From positions 3,901,501-3,965,500 of the forward strand of contig NC_133060.1 in NCBI RefSeq assembly GCF_048771995.1: a stretch of DNA of 64,000 bases, in the 5' to 3' direction. The notes under the pieces were generated by a model that was not told where the DNA came from, did not search any database, and was given only the letters and a program-made list of their open reading frames with translations. Positions within the stretch are counted from its first letter, which is position 1; each line of letters opens with the position of its first letter. This stretch comes from Taeniopygia guttata (taxonomy: Eukaryota; Chordata; Aves; Passeriformes; Estrildidae). The position numbers were made by a program, and so were the translations under genes. Shown here piece by piece: positions 31,560 to 42,676 of the stretch.

Positions 31560-31700
31560 GGCCTATGCTGAAGTGAACCCAGAAGTGTGGGTAGCCTGAG
31601 GGAAATGGGAGAAAATTAGATATGGAGCCTCTCTAAATTACTTCGAAGCAACCAGGACAAGTGGTCTCGAGAAGCAACACCCTATTCCAAGGGAGGGAAG
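31560..31700 (+). pseudogene. Gamma-like ERV, reverse transcriptase start
   Basis: Reads GKAYAEVNPEVWVA followed by a stop and a decayed linker, the same point as NPEVWA in the 1-425 copy. It is interrupted by the LTR inserted at 31,701; the rest of RT does not follow. Confidence 0.6.
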
Positions 31701-32292
31701 TGTGAAAAATGCATATTAAAACATTGGCTCATTGCAAATATTAAAATGAATACTATATATGTTATGTTGGAAGTGCTGTATTAATCTATTTTACGTAGTG
31801 TGCTACATACAGTTTTTAGCCTATAGCATAATATTAAAATAGAAACTATACGACATAAGATACTTTTTGTAACTAGCTCAAGGAATGGAAAAGATAATCA
31901 AGAAATTCTTTGCATTATCCTCTCTGGATAGAGATCACAGCAACAGACACCTAGAACCCCAGAGAAGAATCATTGCCTCCTTTCCAGAAAAGCTCAGACT
32001 TCGAGGAACCAAGAAGGCTGATTTACAAGATGGGGGAGAAGCTAAAATTAAGCAGAAACACCCTGGTTTGAAAGGGATGCTTGAATCATGTATGAGATAC
32101 ATGAATATGCAATAGGCTATTGCTTTTAAGGGGTAATCCTTTGTAAGCAGGGTGCGCTATTTGGTGGAGTGCCAGGCACCAGGACTCCATAATTGTTTCC
32201 ATTTATTGTCTCTTATTGTCCTAATTTTTATGACTATTTTCATTACTATTAAACTTCTAAAATTTTAACAAAAGTGAATGGTGTTTTTCACA
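31701..32292 (+). mobile_element. Solo LTR (592 bp), TGTGAAAAA...TTTTTCACA ends
   Basis: Perfect 9-bp inverted termini, with near-duplicated flanks GGAAG (31,696-31,700) and GAAAG (32,293-32,297). The element is AT-rich. A relative lies in the spacer at 40,556-41,187 and the mirrored copy in arm B at 45,785-46,376. It must predate the inverted duplication, since both arms have it at the same place. Confidence 0.7.
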
Positions 32293-32379
32293 GAAAGGAA
32301 GGGAAATTAGACAAAGTGCAGGACAAACCCACAGAGCTGTGTGTGCTCGTAAGAGCCGGGCACTGAAATACCCTGAGCA

Positions 32380-33060
32380 GGAAGGCTTCAATATCTTCTG
32401 GTAACACCATGTCAGCTGAAAGGGGGCAAAATCAATTATTGCTTCTTCAGCAACCACTGGATCACTTATTAAGATATTTCTGAAAGAAATATCTCCAAGA
32501 GAAGCAATTGTGGAAGCAGTAGCTGCAGACTCAGAACTTATTTTTACAGGGACAATACTTCAGGGGGTTATGGCAACTTTAGGAATACAATGGGACCTCC
32601 AGAACCCCTGGCACCCCCAGAGCTCACGCTGGGTACAAAGAATGAATGAGGAACTGAAATAAACACCTTTGGAAGCTGGGGATAGAAACTAAGATGCCAC
32701 GGGTACAGCTTTTGCCATTGGCTTTGGCAAGAAGAAGAGCCAGAACTAGGGCAGTTACTCAGTTATTTCCCTTTGGAATTCATCTTGGGAATTCCTTACC
32801 CTGGGAATTCTCCACCTAGTGCAGGGTGCAGATAAGGGATGCACAGTTAAAGCAGTCTGTGGCCAGAATCCTGTCTCTGGTGCAATCTCCCCCCCAGGAA
32901 GCTGGGCTGGCACAGAGCCTGCCTTGGCACTTTGCTGTTGCCAACATCCCAGCAGGACATCGGCTCCTGCCTAAGGAGTGCAGAGCAGCACCACTGGTGG
33001 CCAAGTGGCGTGGCCCGTGCCAAGTGGCCCCGAGGCCAGAAAAGGCCGCCATCACAGCTG
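32380..33060 (+). pseudogene. Gamma-like ERV integrase
   Basis: The plus strand reads PREAIVEAVAADSELIFTG, GVMATLGIQWDLQNPWHPQS and RMNEELK (about 32,497-32,660), the catalytic-core end of a retroviral integrase including the region of the second Asp and the Pro-Trp-His-Pro-Gln motif. At about 32,985-33,025 VAKWRGPCQVAP resembles the C-terminal SH3-like part. Stops and frame changes occur between. It would insert viral DNA in a working virus. Confidence 0.7.
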
Positions 33061-33065
33061 AGCAC

Positions 33066-33083
33066 GGGGGGGGGGGGGGGGGG
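33066..33083 (+). repeat. Run of 18 G
   Basis: Uninterrupted G18 in arm A; the mirrored C-run in arm B (44,994-45,011) has the same length. Confidence 0.95.
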
Positions 33084-33449
33084 ACCCCTCAGCCTCGGCT
33101 CCAGGTCTCTGCAGCCCCGGAGATTTGCACTTCCCGCCTGCAGCAGGAGGATGGGAGGCCCCCACTGAGCTGCACTGAAGGCAGCGCAGCAGCAGCCAGG
33201 GCTCCACAGCGGGGCAAGGCCCTGGGCCTGCCCACACATCCTCTGCTGAAATCCTCGGCCTGGCCACCCTCCTTTGGCAGCTCCAGCCACCGGGGACAGC
33301 CCTTGCTGCCACTGCTGCAGCTTCAGCGCTCTCTGGGCCTGCCCTGCCACAGCTGCTGGGGAGACAACGGGACGATTTCACTCTGGATCTCAGTTACACG
33401 CACAAACTGCACTGGCTGGGATTCCATTGCTGGAAAATATATTAAGTTC

Positions 33450-34140
33450 AAATTTTAAAAAAATCTTATTTCTCTACTTAGACTTGTTTTCCTTTGCCTT
33501 GGCGAAAGAAATTTTTAAGGTTTCTTTCAAGGGATGTTACACCACTCAACACACTGGGAATAGCCCAAAAGATACCCACAAAGATAACCACAAAGATAGG
33601 GACCAGCAACAAAACATCAACCCCAGCAGCAAACAGCAACCAACACCTACCCCAGACACTGCCCCAGGCACAGCTGGAGACACCTGGTCTGGAAAAGCAG
33701 GAGAAGGAAATCCAGGCGTGTGGACAGAATTAATATCAGAGGTGAAGAAACCCCAGTCCAATAGGAAACCAAATTGTAAAAACTACACAATCTGGAAGCA
33801 ATGGACATTAAACCAATGGATTTTTATTGATTCAGGCTATATAATGTTTAAAAAAAATCTAGTAAAACTCACACGTCGTGGAATGATTTTCTCTGCACAG
33901 CCAGGCTCTGTGGATGAAATAATTTCTGTTGCACATCTTTGCCAGAACCAAGGAAAGCCTTGACTCTAAAAATAAAGATATTGTTGAAGAGATTTTGTTC
34001 TTCCCACAGCTTAATCTACAGGATTCCACCATGAGAATAATTTTACTTAAAATCCTGCTTTTATATTGTCAGTTGAAATTGGCCCAGGGGTGTAAGAATC
34101 AATTATTAGTCCTAAGAAAAGAAGAAGAAACTTGATTGCT
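33450..34140 (+). pseudogene. Gamma-like ERV, env surface region and leader-like segment
   Basis: A plus-strand frame shows a Thr/Pro/Gln-rich stretch, NPGVWTELISEVKKPQS and CKNYTIWKQWTLNQWIF. A second frame has a hydrophobic MRIILLKILLLYCQLKLAQG (34,031-34,090), which could be a signal peptide. Their order relative to a normal Env is unclear, so only the general assignment to the env half of the ERV is made. It is decayed. Confidence 0.35.
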
Positions 34141-34317
34141 TTGGAATTTTTTTTGCGTATGTTTGTGCGTGGCTATTCATGATGGCAAAATGTTGGTCTG
34201 GGTTTATCGTTCACCTTTAGGTTGCATTGTGCAAAACTAGAAGAGCTTCAAAGGTGACCACTTAAAACATAAACTGTCAATAGAATGTTGTTTAAAAAAA
34301 AAAAAAATAAAAAAAAA

Positions 34318-34818
34318 AGGCAGATTCAGGAGGGTCCACTGGGATGGCTGCTCTGGAAGAGAAGCTTCATTCCAGGCAGCCAGCAGAGGAGCTTTGAAAA
34401 TGTAAATTAACACTGCTGGGGCAAAGTGTGGACAACAGTTCCTGGGTCTTTTGCCTGGGGCAGGAATTCGGCTCCTTCCCTCTGCCCCTCACCCCAAGCT
34501 CTGCCTGCAGATGGAATCTGCACAGCTGAAGGCAGAGCCCATGGTGAGGATCTCTGACTCTGCAACAGAAATGGCTGAAGCTCCAAAGGAAAACAGCAAA
34601 TGGAGAATGTTGTGAAAACTTCACTAAAATAAGCGTGGGGGGGATGATCCCTCGGCCCACTCCAACATGTGCTGCCACTGTTTATGTTATTTAGGGAGGA
34701 TTAGAGCACTGGGTTTTTTCTTTGCTACGCTGAGTTCAGAGAAATCAGTTGGGAATCCAAGTATGTGATGATTTAATTAGAGAAAAACGGTCAATTGATG
34801 TAGTCCTGGCTGAAGGGA
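34318..34818 (+). other. ERV env-region sequence, no clear reading frame
   Basis: Duplicated in the spacer at 39,955-40,490 and mirrored in arm B. It has no long frame of its own on the plus strand. An A-run block (34,294-34,318) precedes it. Confidence 0.4.
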
Positions 34819-35400
34819 GTGCCCAAGAACTGGGAAAAGATTGAAGGGCCACCAGAACAAATCCTACAACACCACGGACCAGCCCCTGGGGACCCTAAGG
34901 AACTCTTAATATTAAGAGACAGAGAACCCATTTATCATTTCAAAGGCATCATTAGATTACAAGCTGTCCTCGAAAAAAGAACCAACCAGACAGCTCCAAC
35001 TCCTGACCTTCCTGCTGACCAATCCACTGAAATGAGGAACACAACATTTCACCATGGGATGGGATCAGATTATCTGTTAGCAGAAAAAGGTGTCGGTGGA
35101 AAATTAAATGACTAAAATGACTCTCTTTGTTGGCAAAGAGATGACAAAGGAAAAGTGGTGAAAAACATACCAAGTGAAACAAGAAAGCAGCTCATGTTCC
35201 AGCCCAAACCTGGAAAGGATGGGAATGGGACACGGTTTTATGGTTCAATGGCAAACCATGGGTTAAACGAATGCTGCTCCTCCTCTTTTGTGCTGCAGCA
35301 ACTCTCATCTTCTTACCATGCTCCACACCTTGGCAGTGCAGCTCATCCAGCAGCTGAGCCAGGGGATGCAGGAGGCAGCCAGGCCTCCTGACCCACAAAC
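34819..35400 (+). pseudogene. Gamma-like ERV env transmembrane subunit
   Basis: The open frame has IRLQAVLEKRTNQTA, DQSTEMRN and DYLLAEKGVGGKLND, the heptad region and loop preceding the Cys-rich part of a gamma-type TM subunit. The Cys pair expected in the loop is missing (GVGGKLND). Downstream, at about 35,280-35,330 and in other frames, a CSSSFVLQQ region corresponds to the former membrane anchor. TM normally drives membrane fusion; this copy is non-functional. Confidence 0.6.
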
Positions 35401-35479
35401 GGCTACAAAAGGACAGGGAATGAGGGCACCGAGAATAATCCCAAAACCAAAGAGGACCCAGTAAGAAAAAACAGAGTCA

Positions 35480-35650
35480 ATGATTGAATCTGTCTGGAGA
35501 CAGGGCGAGGGACTTGTAGCTAAAGAAAGCAATCGGAGAAACCATCAGTTCCAATAAATGTTACCAACTGATACGGACTGCTGCTCAAAGTCCCGCTAAA
35601 TTCCTGAACTTCGAGGAGAAGAACAAAGACTTAACAGAGCCATGAATATC
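35480..35650 (+). repeat. ERV LTR-like segment (repeat R), 3' side
   Basis: Matches 29,490-29,660 and the reverse of 1,905-2,075. It contains CCAATAAATGTTACC (AATAAA near 35,553). Position after env supports an LTR origin. Confidence 0.4.
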
Positions 35651-35879
35651 GGCTGGTATACAAAAGGAGGGTGCATATTAACGAGGACAGGCAGCAGGCG
35701 CATCGGGAAGTCTGAACCTTCCAAGGACCTCAGCCCGTGGGCAAAGGCACAGGGAGATGCGGCCAGGAAAATGAGGATAAAAAGGAGGCTGCGGACTACA
35801 ACCACGGCAGAGAGCGCACGGCAAATGCCCCACGGCCTCTCCCCCTGCTCGGCAATAAAGTCACTTTTACAGGACTCCT

Positions 35880-36640
35880 CGCTCTCCTCCGGCCACAGAA
35901 ACCTCCGGCGACGGGAATTTCCCCGCACGCTCCCGGCCGCGGGGCAGCCCCCTCGGTCCTACCCACAGCAGCCGGGCCGAGCCAGCGCTGCTCCGGCAGC
36001 GGCTCCTGCCCAGGCCCCGGCGGGAAGGAGACCGCGGGCAGCCGCTCCCGCCGCGCCCTCAGCCCAGGGCCGGCACGGCCCGGACACGGCACCACCGACC
36101 CGCCGCAGCCCCCTGCCGCCCCCTCCGCCCGCAGCCAGCCCCGAGCCCCCGCAGAACCCAGCGCGGCTCCCACCTGCGCCGGGGCCGCCTCCGAGCTCCG
36201 CCGACGCCGCCTCACCGCGCTCCGGCCGCTGCCGCCGCTCCCGGGCCCGCACAGACCCTCCTGGCGCCAATGGCGCCGCTGCCCGCCCACGGCCGCCCTC
36301 AGCCCGCCGCCGGGGCCGTGCTGCGCCCCGCTCCCACCAATCAGCGCGCCGCAACCGCGACTGACGGCACCAGCGGCCAATGGCAGCGAGCTGGGGGCGG
36401 GCTCTGCGCACGGCCCAGACTCGCCCCGCGCTCTCAGGGCCCCCCGCGCTGCGTGAGGGCAAAGCCGGAGATGAGCAACAGCCCCGGGACGGGCCCGGGC
36501 CCGAGGCGGGATTGAGCTGCCCACACAAACAAACTTCTCCGCACCTCCCGCCACGGCTTTCCCGGCCCTGCGCCTTCCGTGCCTCCGGCTCTGCGGGAAG
36601 CCCGGGAGCCTCCCTTCTCCTGCCCCTCATTAGTGCATCG
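35880..36640 (-). promoter_or_regulatory. CpG island with three CCAAT boxes (arm A)
   Basis: Very GC- and CpG-rich. On the plus strand CCAAT occurs at 36,267-36,271, 36,337-36,341 and 36,377-36,381, 40-70 bp apart. On the minus strand GCG|GTGAGG and CGCAG|GTGGGA splice-donor-like sites lie downstream (about 36,212 and 36,175), as in a promoter with a first exon. It looks like a housekeeping-type promoter reading leftward. No coding exon is recognised; large open frames in all directions follow from composition. Confidence 0.6.
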
Positions 36641-36749
36641 CTGCTTCGCTTTGATTTCCCCCAAAAAGGGAAACCTGCCCAAAGCCCTGTGGGTGAGCGG
36701 GGGAGGGGAGAGATTTCTGGCAGAAAACTCCAAAGACTCAGAGCAGGAT

Positions 36750-37180
36750 GAGGAGAAGTCAGTGCAGAGCCTTAAATGCAGCTTTCCCCACGCCTCCCTG
36801 CTCCCAGCTGCACCTCCTCCCCCGGCAGGGCAGGAGACAGGGAATGGGGCCGTGCTCAGCTCATCCCCCGCGGCTTCTCCCTCTGCTCAGGGACAGGAGT
36901 CGTTCCCTGCTGCACCCTGCGCTCTCTCCCAGCCGAGACTTCTCCAGGAACTTCTCCGAGCCGAGTCCATCCCCTGGGGCACAGCCCCCTCCAAGTGCTG
37001 CAGCGTGGGTCACTGTGCCACGGGCTCGGTCCTGCCAGGCCAGGCTGCTCCAGCGGGGCCCCTCTGCCCACGGGGTCACAGCCTCCTCTCAGGCATCGCC
37101 GAGCTCCAGCCTGGCTCCTCCAGGGGCTGCAGGGGCATCTCTGCATCCCCATGGAATCTCTACATCCAGCACTGCTGAGC
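36750..37180 (+). repeat. Zinc-finger-linked repeat Z (spacer)
   Basis: Shares GGCTTCTCCCTCTGCTCAGG, GTGGGTCACTGTGCCACGGG and CACAGCCTCCTCTCAGGCAT with 15.95-16.3 kb. Confidence 0.5.
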
Positions 37181-37184
37181 TTTG

Positions 37185-37770
37185 CCTGAAGCTCTTCTCA
37201 CATTCCCCACACCCTTCCCAGCACAGGGAGGCTTTTCCCTCCTCACAGCCCCCTGGTCTGGGTTTGCAGCCCCTCCTCGTGTGGGATCTCTGGGGCTTTT
37301 CCTCCCTATTCATGCCTGCGCCATAGAGCCGTTCCAAATGGCCTCTTCCACGACGTTCTGTGGCAGGGATTTGTTCTCCCTGGTCTCTGTCCGCAGCTCA
37401 GTGTCTGGGGGAGGAAGGACAAGGAGGGGAAGCGACAGAGAGAAGGGAAAAGGAAAAGGCAGAAGGAGAGGAAGGAACAAGGGAGGAAGGAGATGGGAAA
37501 GGAATGTGAATGGATGGACAGAACAAGGAGAGGAAGGAAGGTGGACACTGAGAGGATGGGATCTGCCTCCGTGCCAGAGGGAAGGGGAAAGAGATCAGCG
37601 GGGTTGTCCTGCAGCGAGAGGTGATGCTGGGCTGGGAGATGGAGCAGAGGAGAGGGGGAAAAGGGCAGTGACTTCCTCCTCACCTGCCTCTTTGTTGCAG
37701 GGCATCTTCCTCTTTCTTACAGCCTCCTCCACCTCCATCCAGGCAAAGTTTGGGATTGACAAAACCATGC
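37185..37770 (-). pseudogene. C2H2 zinc-finger exon remnant (ZNF copy 6)
   Basis: On the minus strand the exon start is recognisable (37,770: FVNPKLCLDGGGG) but is interrupted by about 390 bp of unrelated sequence (about 37,320-37,705). The linker then resumes (EEKPQRSHTRRGCKPRPG), and a partial finger [12 protein letters not shown] at about 37,190-37,225 is all that remains. A pseudogene in the palindrome spacer. Confidence 0.65.
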
Positions 37771-38470
37771 TTGGGGGAAAAACAACGCATTAGCACCTTG
37801 GGTTTCATGGTCCCACTGCCCAAGTCCAGCTCTAGAAGTCACCACCCCGTCCACTGTCGGGTGGGCCCAGACCCTGCTCATCTCCAGCCTCCCCCACCCC
37901 TCTAGGCTTTCAGGGGACCCCCATCTATGGGATCACCCCTTGCAGCTCTCCCCACTTCCAGTGAGCCCCAAAACCGATGTCACCCCACCTCCCGGGCCCC
38001 TGACAGGCGATCACCACGTGGATTCTTCAAGGTTCCCCCAAGTGGCATTTGTGGATTAGCTTCTGGGACCTTCAAGATCCAAACATCCCCTCCCTCACAA
38101 AAAGCCCTCCTGGACAATCCCTGAGAGATGTGAGATGAGCCCCCTCTCCCCACTCACCTGCAGGATGTGCAGGAGGTGATGCTGCTGGAGCCAAGAAGAG
38201 CTGCGGACTCGTTGGGTGGGCCGGGTAACCGCATGGTTCTCCTGCTGCTCCTCCTCATCTTGCTCCTGTAGCTGTTCCTCCTCTTCCTCCTCCTAGTCCT
38301 CACTCCTTCTTCATCTTCTTGCTCCCTCTTCCTCTCACTCCTCCCTGCCCACCCCAGACACCCCTTTCCGTCCCGCCTTTGCCCCACAGCCACCGCAGGA
38401 CTGGCTGTTGGGTGGGGAGAACCCTCGATGGGCCCCATAGGGATAGGTATTGTGCAGCCCCCCATCATGG
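37771..38470 (-). repeat. Upstream module of zinc-finger copy 6
   Basis: Reverse counterpart of the other upstream modules: CCCCAAGC-type intron end, CAGGCGATCACCACGTGGAT block (about 38,004) and a purine-rich coding-strand tract at about 38,220-38,345. Confidence 0.45.
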
Positions 38471-38499
38471 CCCCTGGGAGCCCCAGGGATTACACAAGG

Positions 38500-39430
38500 G
38501 ATTGAGTAATGGGGACACAAAGGGATCCCCATGGAACCACCCTTTTTCTGTCCCATCCCCACCTTTCCTTCCCCTTTGTCATCATTCCCCACACCCACAG
38601 ACCCCTCCAACTCAATTTGAGGGTCCCATGCCTCTCCTGCTCTCTTTGGGAGTCCAAGACTCCTCCTTTCTCCCACTCTTCCGTGCCCTTCTCATCATTC
38701 CCCAACCCCACCCCCATCCCCCATGCTTGGTTTTGGGGGTTCCAAGCCACTCCTGCTCAGTCTGGGGGTCACACCCCCCCTTTCTCTCAATCCAGACCCC
38801 TCCTGGCTGCTTTTTCCTGGGAGGAATCCCTGAGTTTTGGGACTTTTGGGGTGTAGCTTTGGAGTGTGACAGCTCTGTCAGGCTTTCCCCTCCCCGTTGT
38901 GGCCCCTCAGCCGCCCCCGAGACCCCCTCCTGGGGACAAGGACGTTCATCCCCTTCCAGGAGCCCAATGCCCGGCTGGGGCTCCAGGGCAGGGGTCCTTC
39001 AGCAGCTGCCCCAGAACCTCCGCCAGGGTCTCCCAGCGCAGCCGGAGCCGCTCGGCCCTGGCTCCCCAAAGGCCTCAGCAAGGCCCAAGTCCCTCCCAGC
39101 CACATCCCCTACAAGTTCCCCCCATGGCACCGGCCATGTCCGTGTCCCCACATGTCACTGGCCATGTCCCACCATGTCCTCACCCATGGCTGTCTCCCCA
39201 CCATGTTTCCATCCCTGTCATTGTCCTCCACTCTCCATCTGTGCCCATGTCCCCACAAATGGCGACATCCCCCTCCATGTCCACGTGTCCCCATATCACT
39301 CTCAATGTCTATATTCCCCCAAGTCCCCACCCATTTGTAAGATCAATGTTTTTATTTTTCCCTCAGTGCTGGATATTTTAAAGGGGGGAAGAGAAATGAA
39401 AACCAAATAATCAAGGCCAACAGAAAAGGT
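38500..39430 (+). repeat. Duplicated block K (palindrome spacer)
   Basis: Matches, inverted, 56,940-57,075 + 58,271-58,772 + 63,395-63,825, where it is split by a solo LTR and by ERV2. Landmarks are CTTTCCCCTCCCCGTTGTGG (38,882), the helix-coding segment at 38,994-39,056, an ATGTCCCC-type degenerate repeat (39,110-39,310) and a TTTTAAAGG/AATGAAAACCAAA end. It is pyrimidine-rich at the left. Confidence 0.65.
38994..39056 (-). other. Possible exon end encoding an amphipathic helix (copy 1)
   Basis: The minus strand encodes AERLRLRWETLAEVLGQLL followed by KD, matched exactly in protein by the inverted copy at 58,563-58,625 with one silent base change (CTG versus CTC for the last Leu). Here the frame runs on into PCPGAPAGHW before stopping; in copy 2 it ends KDS-stop. 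I do not recognise the protein. Confidence 0.35.
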
Positions 39431-39954
39431 ACAGCTTGCCAGGAGATGGGCCATGTCTGGAGAGATACGAGGGACACCAAGTGCTGATCATTGCTTGAAT
39501 GACCTGAGATGGATATCATGGAAATCCTGACAGATACTTGTGAATGCAGCGTTCCCGTAAATTTCATCACGGGATTCAACTCCGGACACTGAATTGTTCT
39601 GCCTCATCTCCAAAAAAGAAAATCTTATTAACATATGGACTCTGAATAGAAGAAAAGACTGATTGCAGAAATCTTGGCCTCAGGCGGAATTTTCCCTATA
39701 AAAATTGCTTGTGCCAGGATGGAAGTGTGTGGGCATGGAGAAAAACCTCTGCTGAGGCTGACTCCTTGTTGCACACCCAGGGCCGACCCCGGGCTCGGCA
39801 CTGTGGTTTTTTTGGTTTTTTTTTCCGTGGCTGGCTAGATAGAATTTGACCGCAAATAAAATTATTTTTATTTTTTAATTTGGCTGAATACATTTTTATT
39901 TATAACACCTTTTAACATGCTAATAGTTAATAGAATATTCTTAAGGGTGGGGGG
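39431..39954. other. No recognisable gene
   Basis: Short frames only; T-rich runs near 39,807-39,823. Possibly old LTR or ERV sequence, not supported. Confidence 0.25.
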
Positions 39955-41340
39955 GAATGGCAGATTCCTTGGGAGCCAGGTGAGTCATCCAATGGCTGCT
40001 CTGGAAGAGAAGCTTCAATCCAGGCAGCCAGCAGAGGAACTTTAGAAATGTAAATTAACACTGCTGGGGCAAAGTGTGGACAACAGTTCCTGGGTCTTTT
40101 GCCTGGGGCAGGAATTCGGCTCCTTCCCTCTGCCCCTCACCCCAAGCTCTGCCTGCAGATGGAATTTGCACAGCTGAAGGCAGAGCCCATGGTGAGGATC
40201 TCTGACTCTGCAACAGAAATGGCTGAAGCTCCAAAGGAAAACAGCAAATGGAGAATGTTGTGAAAACTTCACTAAAATAAGGGGGGGGAAAATCATCCCT
40301 CTGCCCACCCCAACATGTGCTGTCACTGTCTATGTTATTTAGGGTGTATTAGACCATGGTTTGTTTGTTTGTTTTTTTTTTTTTTTGCTACGATGAGTTC
40401 AGAGAAATCAGTTGGGAATCCAAGTATGTGATGATTTAATTAGAGAAAAGTGGTCAATTGATACAGCCCCGGCTGGAGAAAGCACCCAAAAATGGTGAAA
40501 AGATGAACAGCCACAAGAACAAATCCTATAACACCGTGGACCAGCCCCTGGGAGCTATGAAAAATGCATATTAAATTATTGGCTTTTCACAAATATTAAG
40601 TCGAATACTATATGTGTTTTGTTGGAAAGTTATTTTGTAGAACAGTATTAATCCTTTTTAAGTAGTCTGGTAGATATAGTTCTAGGTTATAACATAATGT
40701 TATAATAGAAACTATGTGATGTAAGTTATTTTTTAACTAGCTCAAGAAAGGGATGAGAGGATGAGATAATAAAGAAATTCTTCACACAGAGATAACAGCA
40801 ACAAGAAACCTAAAGAGAAATTGCCTCCTTATTGGAAAAAAACAATCATTCCTCCACCTCCCCTCAGTCTGAGCCGCCAGGATTAAGGGGAAGAAGTTGA
40901 AAATAACAGAGAACACCATTTGTTTGAAAAGAATTTATCATCATGTATGAGATAGATGAATATGCAACAGGCTATTGCTTTTAAGGGTTAATCCTTCGTT
41001 AGCAAGCTATGCTTTCAAGAGGAAAGCATAGGAACCCGTTTGTAATTCTTTGCTTTTTATTGTCCTTTATTGCCCTAACTGTGATTGTCAAAAAATTTAA
41101 AATTCTAATTTTTATTACTATTTTTATAACTATATTATTACTTTAAAATTTTTAAGATTTTAAAACAAGTGATTGGCGTTTTTCACAGAACCCAAACGAA
41201 TTCATATCAGGAGACAGCGAACCCATTTATCATTTCAATGGCATTATTAGATTACAAGCTGTCCACGAAATAAGAACCAACCAGAGAGCTCCAGCTCCTG
41301 ACATTCCTGTTGACCAAGGAATATTAGATCGATATTCATA
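39955..41340 (+). pseudogene. Third copy of the ERV env region, split by an LTR
   Basis: 39,955-40,555 matches 34,330-34,890 of arm A and 41,188-41,320 continues the TM-side match (ATTTATCATTTCAA, ACAAGCTGTCC). The LTR at 40,556-41,187 lies between. It differs from both arms far more than they differ from each other. Similarity stops where arm B starts, so this fragment borders the inversion junction. Confidence 0.55.
40556..41187 (+). mobile_element. Solo LTR (632 bp), relative of 31,701-32,292
   Basis: Begins TATGAAAAATGCATATT (first base altered from TGTGAAAAA) and ends GTTTTTCACA. Same internal landmarks as the arm LTR, including GGCTATTGCTTTTAAGGG. Inserted into the env fragment at a site different from the arm copy's. 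Confidence 0.65.
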
Positions 41341-41436
41341 TGTTAGTAAATCACTGCCGGAAATCTCTCCACTCCTATATTCAGCCACAGGGCTTAGGGC
41401 AGGTTTCCCTTTTTGGGGGAAATCAAAGCGAAGCAG

Positions 41437-42197
41437 CGATGCACTAATGAGGGGCAGGAGAAGGGAGGCTCCCGGGCTTCCCGCAGAGCCGGAGGCACGG
41501 AAGGCGCAGGGCCGGGAAAGCCGTGGCGGGAGGTGCGGAGAAGTTTGTTTGTGTGGGCAGCTCAATCCCGCCTCGGGCCCGGGCCCGTCCCGGGGCTGTT
41601 GCTCATCTCCGGCTTTGCCCTCACGCAGCGCGGGGGGCCCTGAGAGCGCGGGGCGAGTCTGGGCCGTGCGCAGAGCCCGCCCCCAGCTCGCTGCCATTGG
41701 CCGCTGGTGCCGTCAGTCGCGGTTGCGGCGCGCTGATTGGTGGGAGCGGGGCGCAGCACGGCCCCGGCGGCGGGCTGAGGGCGGCCGTGGGCGGGCAGCG
41801 GCGCCATTGGCGCCAGGAGGGTCTGTGCGGGCCCGGGAGCGGCGGCAGCGGCCGGAGCGCGGTGAGGCGGCGTCGGCGGAGCTCGGAGGCGGCCCCGGCG
41901 CAGGTGGGAGCCGCGCTGGGTTCTGCGGGGGCTCGGGGCTGGCTGCGGGCGGAGGGGGCGGCAGGGGGCTGCGGCGGGTCGGTGGTGCCGTGTCCGGGCC
42001 GTGCCGGCCCTGGGCTGAGGGCGCGGCGGGAGCGGCTGCCCGCGGTCTCCTTCCCGCCGGGGCCTGGGCAGGAGCCGCTGCCGGAGCAGCGCTGGCTCGG
42101 CCCGGCTGCTGTGGGTAGGACCGAGGGGGCTGCCCCGCGGCCGGGAGCGTGCGGGGAAATTCCCGTCGCCGGAGGTTTCTGTGGCCGGAGGAGAGCG
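41437..42197 (+). promoter_or_regulatory. CpG island with three inverted CCAAT boxes (arm B)
   Basis: ATTGG (inverted CCAAT) lies at 41,696-41,700, 41,736-41,740 (in CTGATTGG) and 41,806-41,810. Splice-donor-like GTGAGG (about 41,862) and GTGGGA (about 41,904) lie downstream. It would read rightward, so the two islands of the palindrome point away from each other. No exon product is recognised. Confidence 0.6.
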
Positions 42198-42676
42198 AGG
42201 AGTCCTGTAAAAGTGACTTTATTGCCGAGCAGGGGGAGAGGCCGTGGGGCATTTGCCGTGCGCTCTCTGCCGTGGTTGTAGTCCGCAGCCTCCTTTTTAT
42301 CCTCATTTTCCTGGCCGCATCTCCCTGTGCCTTTGCCCACGGGCTGAGGTCCTTGGAAGGTTCAGACTTCCCGATGCGCCTGCTGCCTGTCCTCGTTAAT
42401 ATGCACCCTCCTTTTGTATACCAGCCGATATTCATGGCTCTGTTAAGTCTTTGTTCTTCTCCTCGAAGTTCAGGAATTTAGCGGGACTTTGAGCAGCAGT
42501 CCGTATCAGTTGGTAACATTTATTGGAACTGATGGTTTCTCCGATTGCTTTCTTTAGCTACAAGTCCCTCGCCCTGTCTCCAGACAGATTCAATCATTGA
42601 CTCTGTTTTTTCTTACTGGGTCCTCTTTGGTTTTGGGATTATTCTCGGTGCCCTCATTCCCTGTCCTTTTGTAGCC

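Larger units (their letters stand above)
30380..36730 (+). repeat. Arm A of a large inverted repeat (palindrome)
   Basis: The reverse complement of 41,345-47,667. Paired landmarks sum to 78,077 over the whole length (for example 31,701/46,376; 32,292/45,785; 33,274/44,803; 34,819/43,258; 36,630/41,447), with a one-base offset near 30,531/47,545. By eye only scattered substitutions separate the arms. The inner end is near 36,692-36,730, where similarity fades over about 40 bp. It contains a decayed ERV and a CpG island. Confidence 0.92.

Noticed and set aside
35642-36630. Frames of 220-250 codons across the CpG islands in both arms
   Set aside because: Composition-driven Arg/Ala/Gly/Pro text in several frames at once; no domain, no codon pattern.
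38319-39410. 363-codon plus-strand frame
   Set aside because: Pro/Ser-rich, follows the pyrimidine-rich tract and the ATGTCCCC repeat; the inverted copy is not open in the same way.
41732-41741. CTGATTGG in the CpG island as an MHC class II Y box
   Set aside because: No convincing X box at the expected distance upstream; it is one of three ordinary inverted CCAAT motifs.
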